NCBI RefSeq assembly: GCF_003086775.1
Contig: NZ_CP026001.1
Coordinates: 770,407-834,406, forward strand
Origin: Stenotrophomonas sp. ZAC14D1_NAIMI4_1
Lineage (GTDB): Bacteria; Pseudomonadota; Gammaproteobacteria; Xanthomonadales; Xanthomonadaceae
Length of the DNA: 64,000 nucleotides
Reading direction: 5' to 3'
The translations under genes and the position numbers were made by a program. The notes under the pieces were generated by a model. The model saw only the letters and a list, made by a program, of their open reading frames with translations. It did not search any database and was not told where the DNA came from. Positions 56,077 to 64,000 of the stretch are shown one piece after another. Within the stretch, counting starts at the first letter, position 1, and each line of letters opens with the position of its first letter.

Positions 56077-58809
56077 ATGATCAACAGCCTGCTTACCCGC
56101 GTATTTGGCAGTCGTAACGAACGACAGCTGCGCCAGCTCAACCGCATCGTCGCCAAGATCAATGCGCTGGAGCCGGAGATCGAGAAGCTTTCCGACGAGC
56201 AGCTGCAGGCCAAGACGCCGGAGTTCAAGCAGCGCATCGCCGGGGGTGAAGCCCTGGACAAGGTGCTGCCCGAAGCGTTCGCGGTCTGCCGCGAAGCCGG
56301 CCGCCGCGTGCTGGGCATGCGCCACTACGACGTGCAGCTGATCGGCGGCATGGTGCTTCACCTGGGCAAGATCGCAGAAATGCGCACCGGTGAAGGCAAG
56401 ACCCTGGTCGCGACCCTGCCGGTGTACCTGAACGCGCTGGAAGGCAAGGGCGTGCACGTGGTCACCGTCAACGACTACCTGGCCCGCCGCGATGCCGCGC
56501 AGATGGGCAAGCTGTACAACTGGCTGGGCCTGAGCGTGGGCGTGGTCTACCCGGGCATGCCGCACAGCGACAAGCGCGAGGCCTATGCCTCGGACATCAC
56601 CTACGGCACCAACAACGAATTCGGTTTCGACTACCTGCGCGACAACATGGCGCTGTCCAAGGCCGACCGCTACCAGCGCGGCCTGCACTACGCCATCGTC
56701 GACGAAGTCGACTCCATCCTGATTGACGAAGCGCGTACCCCGCTGATCATCTCCGGCCCGGCCGATGATTCCCCGGAGCTGTACATCCGCGTCAACCGCG
56801 TCGTGCCGAACCTGGTCAAGCAGGAAGTGGAAGACGGCGAGGGCGACTTCTGGGTCGACGAGAAGGGCAAGCAGGTGCACCTGTCCGAAGCGGGCATGGA
56901 GCACGCCGAGCAGCTGCTGGTGGAAGCCGGCATCCTCGACGGCGAGACCGAAGGCCTGTACGCGCCGCAGAACCTGACCGTGGTCCACCACCTCAACGCC
57001 GCCCTGCGCGCGCACGCCATCTACCAGCGTGACGTGGATTACATCGTGCGCGACGGCGAAGTGGTCATCGTCGACGAATTCACCGGCCGTACCCTGGCCG
57101 GCCGCCGCTGGTCCGACGGCCTGCACCAGGCGGTGGAAGCGAAGGAAGGCGTGCCGGTCCAGCGCGAGAACCAGACGCTGGCGAGCATCACCTTCCAGAA
57201 CCTGTTCCGCATGTACAAGAAGCTGTCCGGCATGACCGGTACGGCCGATACCGAAGCGTTCGAATTCCAGAGCATCTACGGCCTGGAAGTGGTGGTCATC
57301 CCGACCAACCGCCCGACCATCCGCAAGGACAGCCCGGACCAGGTGTTCCTCAACCGCAAGGGCAAGTTCAATGCGGTGCTGGCCGACATCGAAGAGTGTG
57401 CCAAGCGCGGCCAGCCGGTGCTGGTGGGTACCACCTCGATCGAAACCTCGGAAATGCTGTCCGAGCACCTGAGCAAGGCCGGCGTGAAGCACGAAGTGCT
57501 CAACGCCAAGCAGCATGACCGCGAAGCGACCATCGTTGCCAACGCCGGTCGCCCGGCTGCCGTGACCATCGCCACCAACATGGCCGGCCGCGGTACCGAC
57601 ATCGTGCTGGGCGGTTCGCTGGAAGCGGAAATCCACGAGCTGGGCGAGGGCGCGACCGACGAGCAGAAGGCGGCGGTCAAGGCCGAATGGCAGAAGCGCC
57701 ATGACGCGGTGAAGGCCGCCGGCGGCCTGCACATCGTGGGCACCGAGCGCCACGAATCGCGCCGTATCGACAACCAGCTGCGTGGCCGTTCCGGCCGCCA
57801 GGGTGACCCGGGTTCGTCCCGCTTCTACCTGTCGCTGGAAGACAACCTGATGCGCATCTTCGCCTCCGACTGGGTGCAGAAGGCCATGCGCATGATGGGC
57901 ATGAAGGAAGACGACGTCATCGAGGACCGCCTGGTCAGCCGCCAGATCGAAAAGGCGCAGCGCAAGGTCGAGGCCCACAACTTCGACATCCGCAAGAACC
58001 TGCTGGACTTCGACGACGTCAACAACGACCAGCGCAAGGTGATCTACGCCCAGCGCGACGAGCTGCTGGACGCCGAATCGGTGAAGGACAACGTCGACGG
58101 CATCCGTGACGACGTGATCTTCGACGTGGTCGCCCGCTTCGTGCCGCCGAACTCGGTGGACGAGCAGTGGGACCTGCGTGGCCTGGAAGCGACCCTGGAG
58201 TCGGACTTCGGCCTGCAGATGTCGCTGGTGGACATGGTCAAGTCGCACGAGGAACTGGACGCCGAAGGCATCGCTGCGAAGGTGCTGGAGCGCGTCAACC
58301 AGCACTTCGCCGAGAAGGAAGCCGGCGTGGGCGAGGAAACCATGCGCGCGCTGGAAAAGCACGTCATGCTGACCGTGCTCGACCAGAGCTGGAAGGAACA
58401 CCTGGCCCGCATGGACTACCTGCGCCAGGGCATCTACCTGCGTGGTTACGCGCAGAAGCAGCCCAAGCAGGAGTACAAGAAGGAAGCCTTCGAGTTGTTC
58501 TCGGACATGCTGGAGAACGTCAAGCGCGAAGTGGTGACCCTGCTGGCACGCGTGCGCATCCGCAGCGACGAGGAAGTGCAGGCGCTGGAAGCGGCCGAGC
58601 GGCAGCAGGTGGAAGCCCGCCTGAGCCAGTCGCAGTTCCAGCACCAGGACGCCGGCAGCTACAGCGCCGACGAAGAAGCGGCACAGGTGGAAGCCGCCCA
58701 GCAGGGCGGGAGCCCGCTGCAGCGTGACGAGCCGAAGATCGGCCGCAACGATCCGTGCCCCTGCGGCAGTGGCAAGAAGTACAAGCACTGCCACGGCCAG
58801 CTGAGCTGA
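56077..58809 (+). CDS. secA: Preprotein translocase ATPase SecA
   Basis: SecA drives export through SecYEG. The 910 residues have Walker [15 protein letters not shown] (K108), [19 protein letters not shown] (DEAD motif), preprotein-binding domain, [36 protein letters not shown] and the helical wing. The C-terminal zinc finger is [14 protein letters not shown], used for SecB and lipid contact. ATG 56077 is the standard start. No secM-like arrest peptide is seen upstream, so control differs from E. coli. It is followed by a strong terminator. Confidence 0.98.
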   Translation: MINSLLTRVFGSRNERQLRQLNRIVAKINALEPEIEKLSDEQLQAKTPEFKQRIAGGEALDKVLPEAFAVCREAGRRVLGMRHYDVQLIGGMVLHLGKIAEMRTGEGKTLVATLPVYLNALEGKGVHVVTVNDYLARRDAAQMGKLYNWLGLSVGVVYPGMPHSDKREAYASDITYGTNNEFGFDYLRDNMALSKADRYQRGLHYAIVDEVDSILIDEARTPLIISGPADDSPELYIRVNRVVPNLVKQEVEDGEGDFWVDEKGKQVHLSEAGMEHAEQLLVEAGILDGETEGLYAPQNLTVVHHLNAALRAHAIYQRDVDYIVRDGEVVIVDEFTGRTLAGRRWSDGLHQAVEAKEGVPVQRENQTLASITFQNLFRMYKKLSGMTGTADTEAFEFQSIYGLEVVVIPTNRPTIRKDSPDQVFLNRKGKFNAVLADIEECAKRGQPVLVGTTSIETSEMLSEHLSKAGVKHEVLNAKQHDREATIVANAGRPAAVTIATNMAGRGTDIVLGGSLEAEIHELGEGATDEQKAAVKAEWQKRHDAVKAAGGLHIVGTERHESRRIDNQLRGRSGRQGDPGSSRFYLSLEDNLMRIFASDWVQKAMRMMGMKEDDVIEDRLVSRQIEKAQRKVEAHNFDIRKNLLDFDDVNNDQRKVIYAQRDELLDAESVKDNVDGIRDDVIFDVVARFVPPNSVDEQWDLRGLEATLESDFGLQMSLVDMVKSHEELDAEGIAAKVLERVNQHFAEKEAGVGEETMRALEKHVMLTVLDQSWKEHLARMDYLRQGIYLRGYAQKQPKQEYKKEAFELFSDMLENVKREVVTLLARVRIRSDEEVQALEAAERQQVEARLSQSQFQHQDAGSYSADEEAAQVEAAQQGGSPLQRDEPKIGRNDPCPCGSGKKYKHCHGQLS

Positions 58810-58815
58810 CCCCAG

Positions 58816-58845
58816 GAAGCCCCGCGAATGCGGGGCTTCTTCGTT
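58816..58845 (+). terminator. Intrinsic terminator of secA
   Basis: GAAGCCCCGC-GAAT-GCGGGGCTTC followed by TTCGTT; a 10-base-pair stem 6 bases after the stop. Confidence 0.85.
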
Positions 58846-58920
58846 GTGGCCGGGGCGATGGCCGCGCCGGGCCGGCGGCCGCCATTGCGCGGCGCCCTGT
58901 CGATTCGGCATCCTGTCCCC

Positions 58921-59874
58921 ATGCCTTCCCCGAAACGATCGATCCATGTCGTGGCCGGCGTCATCACCGACGTCCGTGGCCGCATGCTGCTCAACCGCCG
59001 TACCGAGAACCGCGACATGGCCGGCCTGTGGGAATTCCCCGGCGGCAAGCGCGAGGCCGGCGAGAGTTCCGAGCAGGCGCTGGTGCGTGAGCTGCGCGAA
59101 GAGCTCGGCATCGAGGCCGAGATCGGCGAGTGGATCATGGACGTGCCGCAGCACTACCCGGACAAGCACCTGACCCTGGAGGTGCGGCACATCCGCAGCT
59201 GGAAGGGCACCCCGCGCGGGCGCGAGGGCCAGGCCATCACCTGGGTGGCGCCGGACAAGCTGGGCCGCTATTCAATGCCGCCGGCCGACCTGCCCGTGGT
59301 GGCCGCGCTGCGCCAGCCCGACCGCTACCTGATCACCCCGGCGCCGGAAGAAGGCGAGGGCGGCGTGCAGCGTTGGCAGGACCAGCTGCAGCAGGCGGTG
59401 GCCACGGGCCAGCAGCGCATCCAGCTGCGCCTGCCGGCCGCGCACCCGCAGCGGCAGGTGCTGATCGAGCAGGCCCTGCAGGCGCACCGGCAGGGCGTGC
59501 AATGGCTGCTCAACCGCGATATCGAACTGGCCCGCGCGCTCGGCATCGGCGTGCACCTGGGCAGCGAACAGCTGCTGGCCCTGCAGGAACGACCGCTGCC
59601 GGAGGGCCAGCTGGTGGCGGCCTCCTGCCATGACCTGGCGCAGCTGCAGGCAGCGCAGCGGCTGGGCTGCGATTTCGCGGTCCTCGGCCCGGTGCAGGCC
59701 ACGGCCAGCCACCCCGGAGCCACGCCGCTGGGCTGGGAGGCGTTCGCCGCGTTGCGGGCGCAGGTGTCGCTGCCGATCTACGCGCTGGGCGGGCTGGATG
59801 CAGGCCAGGTCAGCCAGGCCCGTCGCCACGGCGGGCAGGGCATCGCCGCGATCCGCGGGCTGTGGCCAGCCTGA
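58921..59874 (+). CDS. mutT: Nudix hydrolase (MutT-like) fused to a ThiE-like domain
   Basis: This 317-residue protein has the N-terminal Nudix domain (residues 1-130) with the full Nudix box from G42 to I64 (GKREAGESSEQALVRELREE) and MutT-like WEFPGGK, expected to remove 8-oxo-dGTP. Residues about 140-317 resemble thiamine-phosphate synthase (QLRLPAAHPQRQVLIEQALQ, LGIGVHLGSEQLLA, ASCHDLAQLQAAQRLGCDFA, VLGPVQATASHPGATPLGW, IYALGGLD). Such fusions are known in gammaproteobacteria, with the ThiE part of uncertain activity. secA-mutT adjacency is conserved with E. coli. The start has no clear ribosome site. Confidence 0.9.
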   Translation: MPSPKRSIHVVAGVITDVRGRMLLNRRTENRDMAGLWEFPGGKREAGESSEQALVRELREELGIEAEIGEWIMDVPQHYPDKHLTLEVRHIRSWKGTPRGREGQAITWVAPDKLGRYSMPPADLPVVAALRQPDRYLITPAPEEGEGGVQRWQDQLQQAVATGQQRIQLRLPAAHPQRQVLIEQALQAHRQGVQWLLNRDIELARALGIGVHLGSEQLLALQERPLPEGQLVAASCHDLAQLQAAQRLGCDFAVLGPVQATASHPGATPLGWEAFAALRAQVSLPIYALGGLDAGQVSQARRHGGQGIAAIRGLWPA

Positions 59875-59879
59875 CCCCG

Positions 59880-60002
59880 GTAGCGCGGGGCCATGCCCCG
59901 CGAGCGCGTAGCGCGGCGCTTCTGGCCTTCCGCCGGGCATGGCCCGGCGCTACCACAGGGTCGGCCGCCCGCTGTCAGTAGATCCACGCCATGCGTGGAT
60001 GC
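59880..60002. repeat. Three SMAG-like palindromes of different classes
   Basis: GTAGCGCGGGGCCATGCCCCGCG (59880-59902), CGCCGGGCATGGCCCGGCGCTAC (59931-59953) and GTAGATCCACGCCATGCGTGGATG (59978-60001) fill the convergent gap between the Nudix-ThiE gene and the DUF4124 gene. The first two face each other as a GTAG...CTAC pair. Confidence 0.68.
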
Positions 60003-60006
60003 GGCC

Positions 60007-60588
60007 CTACAACGTGATCCAGAAACACCCGTACTGTCGCCGCAGCCCCAGCACCGTCGCCGCGCGCGCCGCACTGCCCGGCAGGGTCTGTTCCAGGCGC
60101 AGGCCGACCGGATGCCGCGGCGCCGCCGGCTCCGGGTCGGATTCCTGCGCAGCAGGGCTCTGGCCCTCATCCGGTTGCACCTCATCATCCTGCCGTGGGT
60201 ACACCGGCACCACGTCCACCAGCGGGCGTCGCACCACCGATTCCAGCTGGCCGAGGATGCGCTGCGCGCCGGCGTCGGACACCGCGCTCCACAGGTACAG
60301 CGTGGACAACCGGTTGACGTCCTGGGTGTTCACCGCGTCATGCAGGGCCTGCACCAGTTCGCTCAGGCGGCGCGGGCAGCTGGCCCCCAGGCTGTCGCGC
60401 TGCAGGGTGCTGCCGGCCGGTGGCGGCGGCGGACGCCGCGACTGTGCGCCTACGCTGTCACACGGGCGGTCGGTATAGACGCTCTGGCCCTGCGCATCGG
60501 TGCAGCGGTTCAGGCGCGTGGATTGGGCGTGGGCATCGATGCTGGCCGCGGACAGCAGCACCAGCAGCAGGGACAGGACAGCTTTCAT
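60007..60588 (-). CDS. Secreted DUF4124-domain protein
   Basis: This 193-residue protein has a signal peptide (MKAVLSLLLVLLSAASIDAHA). An N-terminal DUF4124 segment follows (RLNRCTDAQGQSVYTDRPCD, with a Cys pair), typical of many small envelope proteins of this family of bacteria. Then come a proline run, an alpha-helical region (LSELVQALHDAVNTQDVNRL, LYLWSAVSDAGAQRILGQLE), an acidic linker and a conserved-looking end with Cys (RRQYGCFWITL). The function is unknown; the site is probably periplasmic. It lies 40 bases downstream of metF on the same strand and may be co-transcribed. Confidence 0.75.
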   Translation of the reverse strand: MKAVLSLLLVLLSAASIDAHAQSTRLNRCTDAQGQSVYTDRPCDSVGAQSRRPPPPPAGSTLQRDSLGASCPRRLSELVQALHDAVNTQDVNRLSTLYLWSAVSDAGAQRILGQLESVVRRPLVDVVPVYPRQDDEVQPDEGQSPAAQESDPEPAAPRHPVGLRLEQTLPGSAARAATVLGLRRQYGCFWITL

Positions 60589-60628
60589 GCCGACAGGGTA
60601 GCGTTGAAAGCGACAGCGCAGTGTGCCT

Positions 60629-61456
60629 TCAGCCGTTCAGCAGCTTCAACACCGACACCGTCGGCTTGGCCAGGTTCAGCGTGTAGAAGTGCAGCCCTGG
60701 CGCGCCGCCTTCCACCAGGCGCTGGCACAGCCTGGCCACCACTTCGGCGCCAAACGCACGCACCGATTCGCTGTCGTCGCCATAGGCCAGCATCCTGCGG
60801 CTGATCCAGCGCGGGATCTCGGCACCGCACTGTTCGGAAAAGCGACGCAGCTGGCTGAAGTTGGCGATCGGCATGATGCCCGGGGTGATCGGCACCTGCA
60901 CGCCCAGCCGCTGCACTTCGTCGACGAAGTGGAAGTAGGCGTCGGCGTTGTAGAAGTACTGGGTGATGGCCGCATCGGCGCCGGCATCGATCTTGGCCTT
61001 GAAGTGCTTCAGGTCGGTCAGTGCATCCGGCGCCTGCGGATGGGTTTCCGGGTAGGCGCCGACCTCGATGCGGAATGCATCGCCATGCTCGGCGCGGATG
61101 AAGGCGATCAGTTCGGCCGCGTAGCGCATGTCGCCCGGAAAGCCCATGCCCGAGGGCAGGTCACCGCGCAGCGCGACCAGCCGCCGGCAGCCGATGGCGC
61201 GGTACAGCTTGAGCAGCTCGCGGATCTCCTGCCGGGTGCCGCCGACGCAGGACAGGTGCGGCGCCGCATCGAAGCGATGGTGCTGGTTGAGGTGGCGCAC
61301 CGTCTCGGAGGTGTAGCTGAGGGTGGAGCCGCCGGCACCGAAGGTGCAGGACACGTACTCGGGGGCATACGCCTTCAGGCGGGCGGCGGTACGGTCCAGC
61401 TGGCCACGCTGCTCATCGGTCTTGGGTGGGTAGAACTCGAAGCTGATGGCGGTCAT
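60629..61456 (-). CDS. metF: 5,10-Methylenetetrahydrofolate reductase
   Basis: MetF reduces methylene-THF to methyl-THF for methionine synthesis, using FAD and NAD(P)H. The 275 residues form a TIM barrel: ISFEFYPPKTDEQRGQL (catalytic Glu in the E-F-Y/F-P-P-K motif), VSCTFGAGGST, LSCVGGTRQEIRELL, LVALRGDLPSG, IEVGAYPETHPQAP, KIDAGADAAITQYFYNADAY and ITPGIMPIANFSQL. ATG 61456 starts the conserved strand. A promoter is at 61486-61515 with a very short leader, leaving no room for a riboswitch. Confidence 0.96.
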   Translation of the reverse strand: MTAISFEFYPPKTDEQRGQLDRTAARLKAYAPEYVSCTFGAGGSTLSYTSETVRHLNQHHRFDAAPHLSCVGGTRQEIRELLKLYRAIGCRRLVALRGDLPSGMGFPGDMRYAAELIAFIRAEHGDAFRIEVGAYPETHPQAPDALTDLKHFKAKIDAGADAAITQYFYNADAYFHFVDEVQRLGVQVPITPGIMPIANFSQLRRFSEQCGAEIPRWISRRMLAYGDDSESVRAFGAEVVARLCQRLVEGGAPGLHFYTLNLAKPTVSVLKLLNG

Positions 61457-61485
61457 GGCACGGGCGGTGGCAGCGGGTGCGGTTG

Positions 61486-61515
61486 AGTATATCTCTCCAT
61501 CAAGATGGATGTGAA
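61486..61515 (-). promoter_or_regulatory. Promoter of metF
   Basis: On the minus strand TTCACA (61515-61510) and TATACT (61491-61486) are separated by 18 bases. The start would be about 61479, some 23 bases before the metF ATG. The region to the divergent hydrolase gene (61516-61658) shows no further clear element. Confidence 0.5.
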
Positions 61516-61658
61516 GCATGAGGGCGTGAAGAGGCGGCAGGGCGTGGCGACCGTTCACCCGGCGTGGCGGCCGTTGCTCCGGAACTGCACCCCGGCGGCG
61601 CCCATCGCGGCCACGCTGGCCGCACACCCCACGCACCCGCCCCTGGAAGGAACACACG

Positions 61659-62591
61659 ATGAAGATGATCCTGGCGATGTACTACGCGATGAAGGCCCTG
61701 GCCCGGCTGGCCATGCTGGGCATGGCGATGGCCGTGCTCGGCTCGGGCGCCGCCCATGCTGCCGAGGCAGCGCCGACCGGCACCGGCAAGCTGCAGGTCG
61801 AGGTGGTCGGCCACGGCCGCCCGTTGTTGATGATCCCCGGTTTGAACAGCAGCGCCGAGGTCTGGCGTGAGACCTGCCTGGCATTGAAGGGCGTGCAGTG
61901 CCACCTGGTGCAGCTGCCGGGCTTTGCCGGTACCCGCGCCGCCGCGCCGCGCCCGGCGGATTTCCTGTCGGCCATGCGCGACCAGCTGCTGGCCTATGTG
62001 CATGAGCAGAAGCTGGACCATCCGGCAGTGATCGGCCACAGCCTGGGCGGCGTGCTGACCCTGCAGATGGCGGTGAAGGAACCGGACGCATTGGGGCCGC
62101 TGGTCATCGTCGACGCGCTGCCGTTCTACGCGGGCATGCAGAACCCGCAGGCGACCGCACAGAGCGTGCAGCCGCTGGCCGAACAGATGCGCACGGCCAT
62201 GCTGGCTGCGGACCCGGCCAGCTACCAGGCGCAGGCCGAAGCGGCGCTGGCCCCGCTGACCAACAGTGCCGCGCGCCTGCCCCAACTGAAGCGCTGGGGC
62301 CGCGACAGCGATCGCGCCACCACCGCCGATGCGATGTACTCGCTGCTGGTGACCGACCTGCGCAGCGACGTGGCCGGTATCCAGTCACCCACGCTGGTGC
62401 TGGGCGCCTGGGCGTCCTACCAGGCAATGGGTGCGACCGAAGCGTCGGCGCGTGCGATCTTCCAGTCGCAGTACGCCGCGCTGCCGGGTGTACGCATCGA
62501 ACTGAGCGCGACCGGCCACCACTTCCTGATGTGGGATGATCCGCAATGGCTGCGTGGGCAGGTGCAGGCGTTCCTCGACAGCCACCGCTGA
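61659..62591 (+). CDS. Secreted alpha/beta-fold hydrolase
   Basis: This 310-residue protein has a signal peptide ending SGAAHA near residue 34. The alpha/beta hydrolase fold has PLLMIPGLNSSAEVW (oxyanion strand with G-L-N-S), nucleophile elbow G-H-S128-L-G-G, a cap region, SPTLVLGAWASYQ (acid-residue strand) and catalytic His in SATGHHFLMWDDPQW. The substrate is unknown; size and fold suit an esterase or lactonase-like enzyme acting in the periplasm or outside. The start has GGAAGGAA upstream. It is divergent from metF. The kinase gene follows 26 bases later. Confidence 0.85.
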   Translation: MKMILAMYYAMKALARLAMLGMAMAVLGSGAAHAAEAAPTGTGKLQVEVVGHGRPLLMIPGLNSSAEVWRETCLALKGVQCHLVQLPGFAGTRAAAPRPADFLSAMRDQLLAYVHEQKLDHPAVIGHSLGGVLTLQMAVKEPDALGPLVIVDALPFYAGMQNPQATAQSVQPLAEQMRTAMLAADPASYQAQAEAALAPLTNSAARLPQLKRWGRDSDRATTADAMYSLLVTDLRSDVAGIQSPTLVLGAWASYQAMGATEASARAIFQSQYAALPGVRIELSATGHHFLMWDDPQWLRGQVQAFLDSHR

Positions 62592-62617
62592 TCCTTCCGT
62601 CCCCGCCGGCCATTGCC

Positions 62618-63688
62618 ATGCCCGAATCGACCTCCACGCTGCGCTTCTGGTTGATCAACACCCTCGGCTGGGCGCTGTTCTGCGTGGTCAGCCTGGCCAT
62701 GACCGGCGCGTTCGGTGGCGGCAGCAGCAGTGGGAGCACGCTCATCAGCGTCGGCCTGGGCGTGCTGTTGTATGCCATCAGCGGCAGCGTGCGCGCGCTG
62801 GCCCTGCGGCGCCACTGGTGGCGGCTGGACCTGGGCGCGCTGGTGCTGCGGCTGGCGTTGGCGGTGTTGCTGGGTGCAGCACTGGCGCAACTGCTGCTGA
62901 CGGCGGTGCTGCAGCCGGCGCTGGCACTGGGTTGGGTGGATTTTGCTGGCCGATCGGGTGATTTCCGCCCGGTGGCGCGCCTGCTCTACTGGCTCAACAC
63001 CGTGCTGATGCTGGGGCTGTGGACCGCGTTGTGGGCCGGCCTGCACGGCGTGCGCAGTGCGCGCCAGGCCGAACTTGCGCGCCTGCGTGCCGAAGCCGAA
63101 CGCAGTGCGCTGGAGCGCGATGCGCTGCGCGCGCGCTTGAACCCGCACTTCATGTTCAACGCATTGAACAACCTGCGCGCGCTGATCCTCGAAGATCCCG
63201 AGCGCGCACGGCAGATGGTCACCGATCTGTCGCGCACGCTGCGCCATGCGCTGGAGCACGCACGCAGCGAGGAGGCCGTGCTGGCCGATGAACTGGCCGT
63301 GGTGCAGGATTATCTGGCTGTTGAAGCCGTGCACTACGAACAGCGCCTGCAGGTGCACTTCGAAGTGAGTGGCGAAGCCGCTCAGGCGCGCCTGCCGGTG
63401 ATGGCGCTGCAGCTGCTGGTGGAAAATGCGATCAAGCACGGCATCGCTGTGTGTCCCGGCGGTGGCGAGGTACGTATCAGCGCGCAGTGCAGCGGCGGCC
63501 TGCTGCGGCTGCAGGTCGACAATCCGCTGGGTGTGGCCGCCGCAGGCAATGCCGCCGCAACCGCCGGGCATGGCGTCGGCCTGGCCTACCTGCGTTCGCA
63601 GCTGGGCCGCGGTGGCCGCTTCCATCTGCAACCGTTGGACGGCCGCATGCAGGCCCTTCTGGAGATCCCGCAATGCGCACGAACCTGA
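62618..63688 (+). CDS. LytS/AlgZ-type membrane sensor histidine kinase
   Basis: This 356-residue kinase has four predicted membrane helices in the first ~145 residues (FWLINTLGWALFCVVSLAM; LISVGLGVLLYAI; LVLRLALAVLLGAALAQLLL; LLYWLNTVLMLGLWTALW). A short coiled coil follows. The His_kinase domain has phospho-acceptor H177 in LNPHFMFNALNNLRALI, and the ATPase N-box is LLVENAIKHG with G-V-G-L-A-Y-L near the end. It overlaps the response-regulator gene by 16 bases, so the pair is one two-component system. No extracellular sensor domain is visible; the signal may be sensed in the membrane. Confidence 0.9.
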   Translation: MPESTSTLRFWLINTLGWALFCVVSLAMTGAFGGGSSSGSTLISVGLGVLLYAISGSVRALALRRHWWRLDLGALVLRLALAVLLGAALAQLLLTAVLQPALALGWVDFAGRSGDFRPVARLLYWLNTVLMLGLWTALWAGLHGVRSARQAELARLRAEAERSALERDALRARLNPHFMFNALNNLRALILEDPERARQMVTDLSRTLRHALEHARSEEAVLADELAVVQDYLAVEAVHYEQRLQVHFEVSGEAAQARLPVMALQLLVENAIKHGIAVCPGGGEVRISAQCSGGLLRLQVDNPLGVAAAGNAAATAGHGVGLAYLRSQLGRGGRFHLQPLDGRMQALLEIPQCART

Positions 63689-64000
63689 GTGTCCTGATCG
63701 TCGATGACGCGCGCCTGGCGCGGCAGGAACTGCGCACGCTGCTGGCGGCGCTGCCGTGGGTGCAGTGCGTGGGCGAAGCCGATGACGTGCCGGCCGCGCG
63801 CGAGGCGATCGCACGGCTGAAACCCGACCTGGTGCTGCTGGATGTGCAGATGCCGTCCGGCACCGGCTTCGACGTGCTTGATGGCCTGGAACAGGCGCCG
63901 GCCGTGGTGTTCGTCACCGCCTACGATGCGTATGCGGTGCGCGCCTTCCAGACCAATGCACTGGACTATCTGGTCAAGCCGGTGGAAGCGCCGCGCCTGC
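63673..64000 (+). CDS. LytTR/AlgR-type response regulator, 3' end cut by the window
   Basis: The reading frame from ATG 63673 is open to the window edge (109 codons). The receiver domain begins LSVLIVDDARLARQELRTLL with acidic D11-D12. The phospho-acceptor is D57 in LVLLDVQMPSGTGFDVL, with T82 (VFVTAYD) and K102 (YLVKPVE) in the expected places. The output domain lies beyond the window. Pairing with a LytS/AlgZ-type kinase and the AFQTNALDYLVKPV motif predict a LytTR DNA-binding domain, as in AlgR. It overlaps the kinase gene by 16 bases. Confidence 0.88.
   Translation, partial: MRTNLSVLIVDDARLARQELRTLLAALPWVQCVGEADDVPAAREAIARLKPDLVLLDVQMPSGTGFDVLDGLEQAPAVVFVTAYDAYAVRAFQTNALDYLVKPVEAPRL

Noticed and set aside
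56074..59190. A 1038-codon minus-strand open frame across secA and the Nudix gene
   Set aside because: It is the mirror of a highly conserved gene in GC-rich DNA, His/Val/Gln-biased with no recognisable domain or start signal.
61457..61658. Possible SAM or SAH riboswitch before metF
   Set aside because: The likely promoter leaves a leader of about 23 bases and no riboswitch core is visible.

Overview
The window is a chromosomal segment of a high-G+C gammaproteobacterium of the family Xanthomonadaceae. It is most likely from the Stenotrophomonas maltophilia complex. The main reasons are an SMF-1-type fimbrial operon, an Xps-type type II secretion operon ending in the N and D genes, and a division/cell-wall (dcw) cluster with no murD. 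More than twenty intergenic loci also carry short GTAG-ended palindromes of the kind described in this genus as SMAG elements. No tRNA, rRNA operon, CRISPR array, prophage or insertion sequence was seen. Almost every gene reads as intact core genome.

Layout: 1-5691 is the end of the type II secretion operon (gspK, L, M, N, D). 5692-6327 is a repeat-rich gap holding two large inverted hairpin elements. 6328-8018 carries two GT-A-like glycosyltransferases, followed by pncB. 9333-15162 is the fimbrial locus (divergent minor pilin-like gene; smf-1 pilin, chaperone, usher, adhesin). A purine permease and ettA follow on the minus strand. 18618-29656 holds an RcnB-like gene, glyA, a small membrane protein, and the nrdR-ribD-(three minus-strand genes)-FMN riboswitch-ribE-ribBX-ribH-nusB-thiL block. 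29728-36949 is mainly minus strand: a small unknown protein with a long, apparently structured leader, a GlcD-like oxidase, a DUF457 membrane protein, yraN and lpoA. This stretch also has rsmI and the RNase P RNA gene on the plus strand, then an NRDE protein.

37273-53055 is the dcw cluster: mraZ, rsmH, ftsL, ftsI, murE, murF, mraY, ftsW, murG, murC, ddlB, ftsQ, ftsA, ftsZ, mostly linked by 4-base ATGA/GTGA overlaps. lpxC, a convergent dciA, an M23 peptidase, secA and a Nudix-ThiE fusion follow, a common gammaproteobacterial order in which the M23 gene sits where E. coli has secM. The last part has a DUF4124 protein, metF, a secreted alpha/beta hydrolase, and a LytS/AlgZ-like histidine kinase overlapping its LytTR/AlgR-like response regulator, which runs off the window.

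Functionally the segment is dominated by envelope biogenesis: peptidoglycan precursor synthesis and septation (dcw, lpoA), lipid A commitment (lpxC), protein export (secA, type II secretion) and surface fimbriae. Vitamin/one-carbon metabolism is a second theme (rib genes, thiL, glyA, metF, pncB). The most unusual items are the structured leader at 30180-30440, the pair of hairpin elements with covarying stems at 5741-6238, a 15-codon mini-ORF bridging murG and murC, and a GTAG palindrome dimer read through in frame inside the DUF457 gene.
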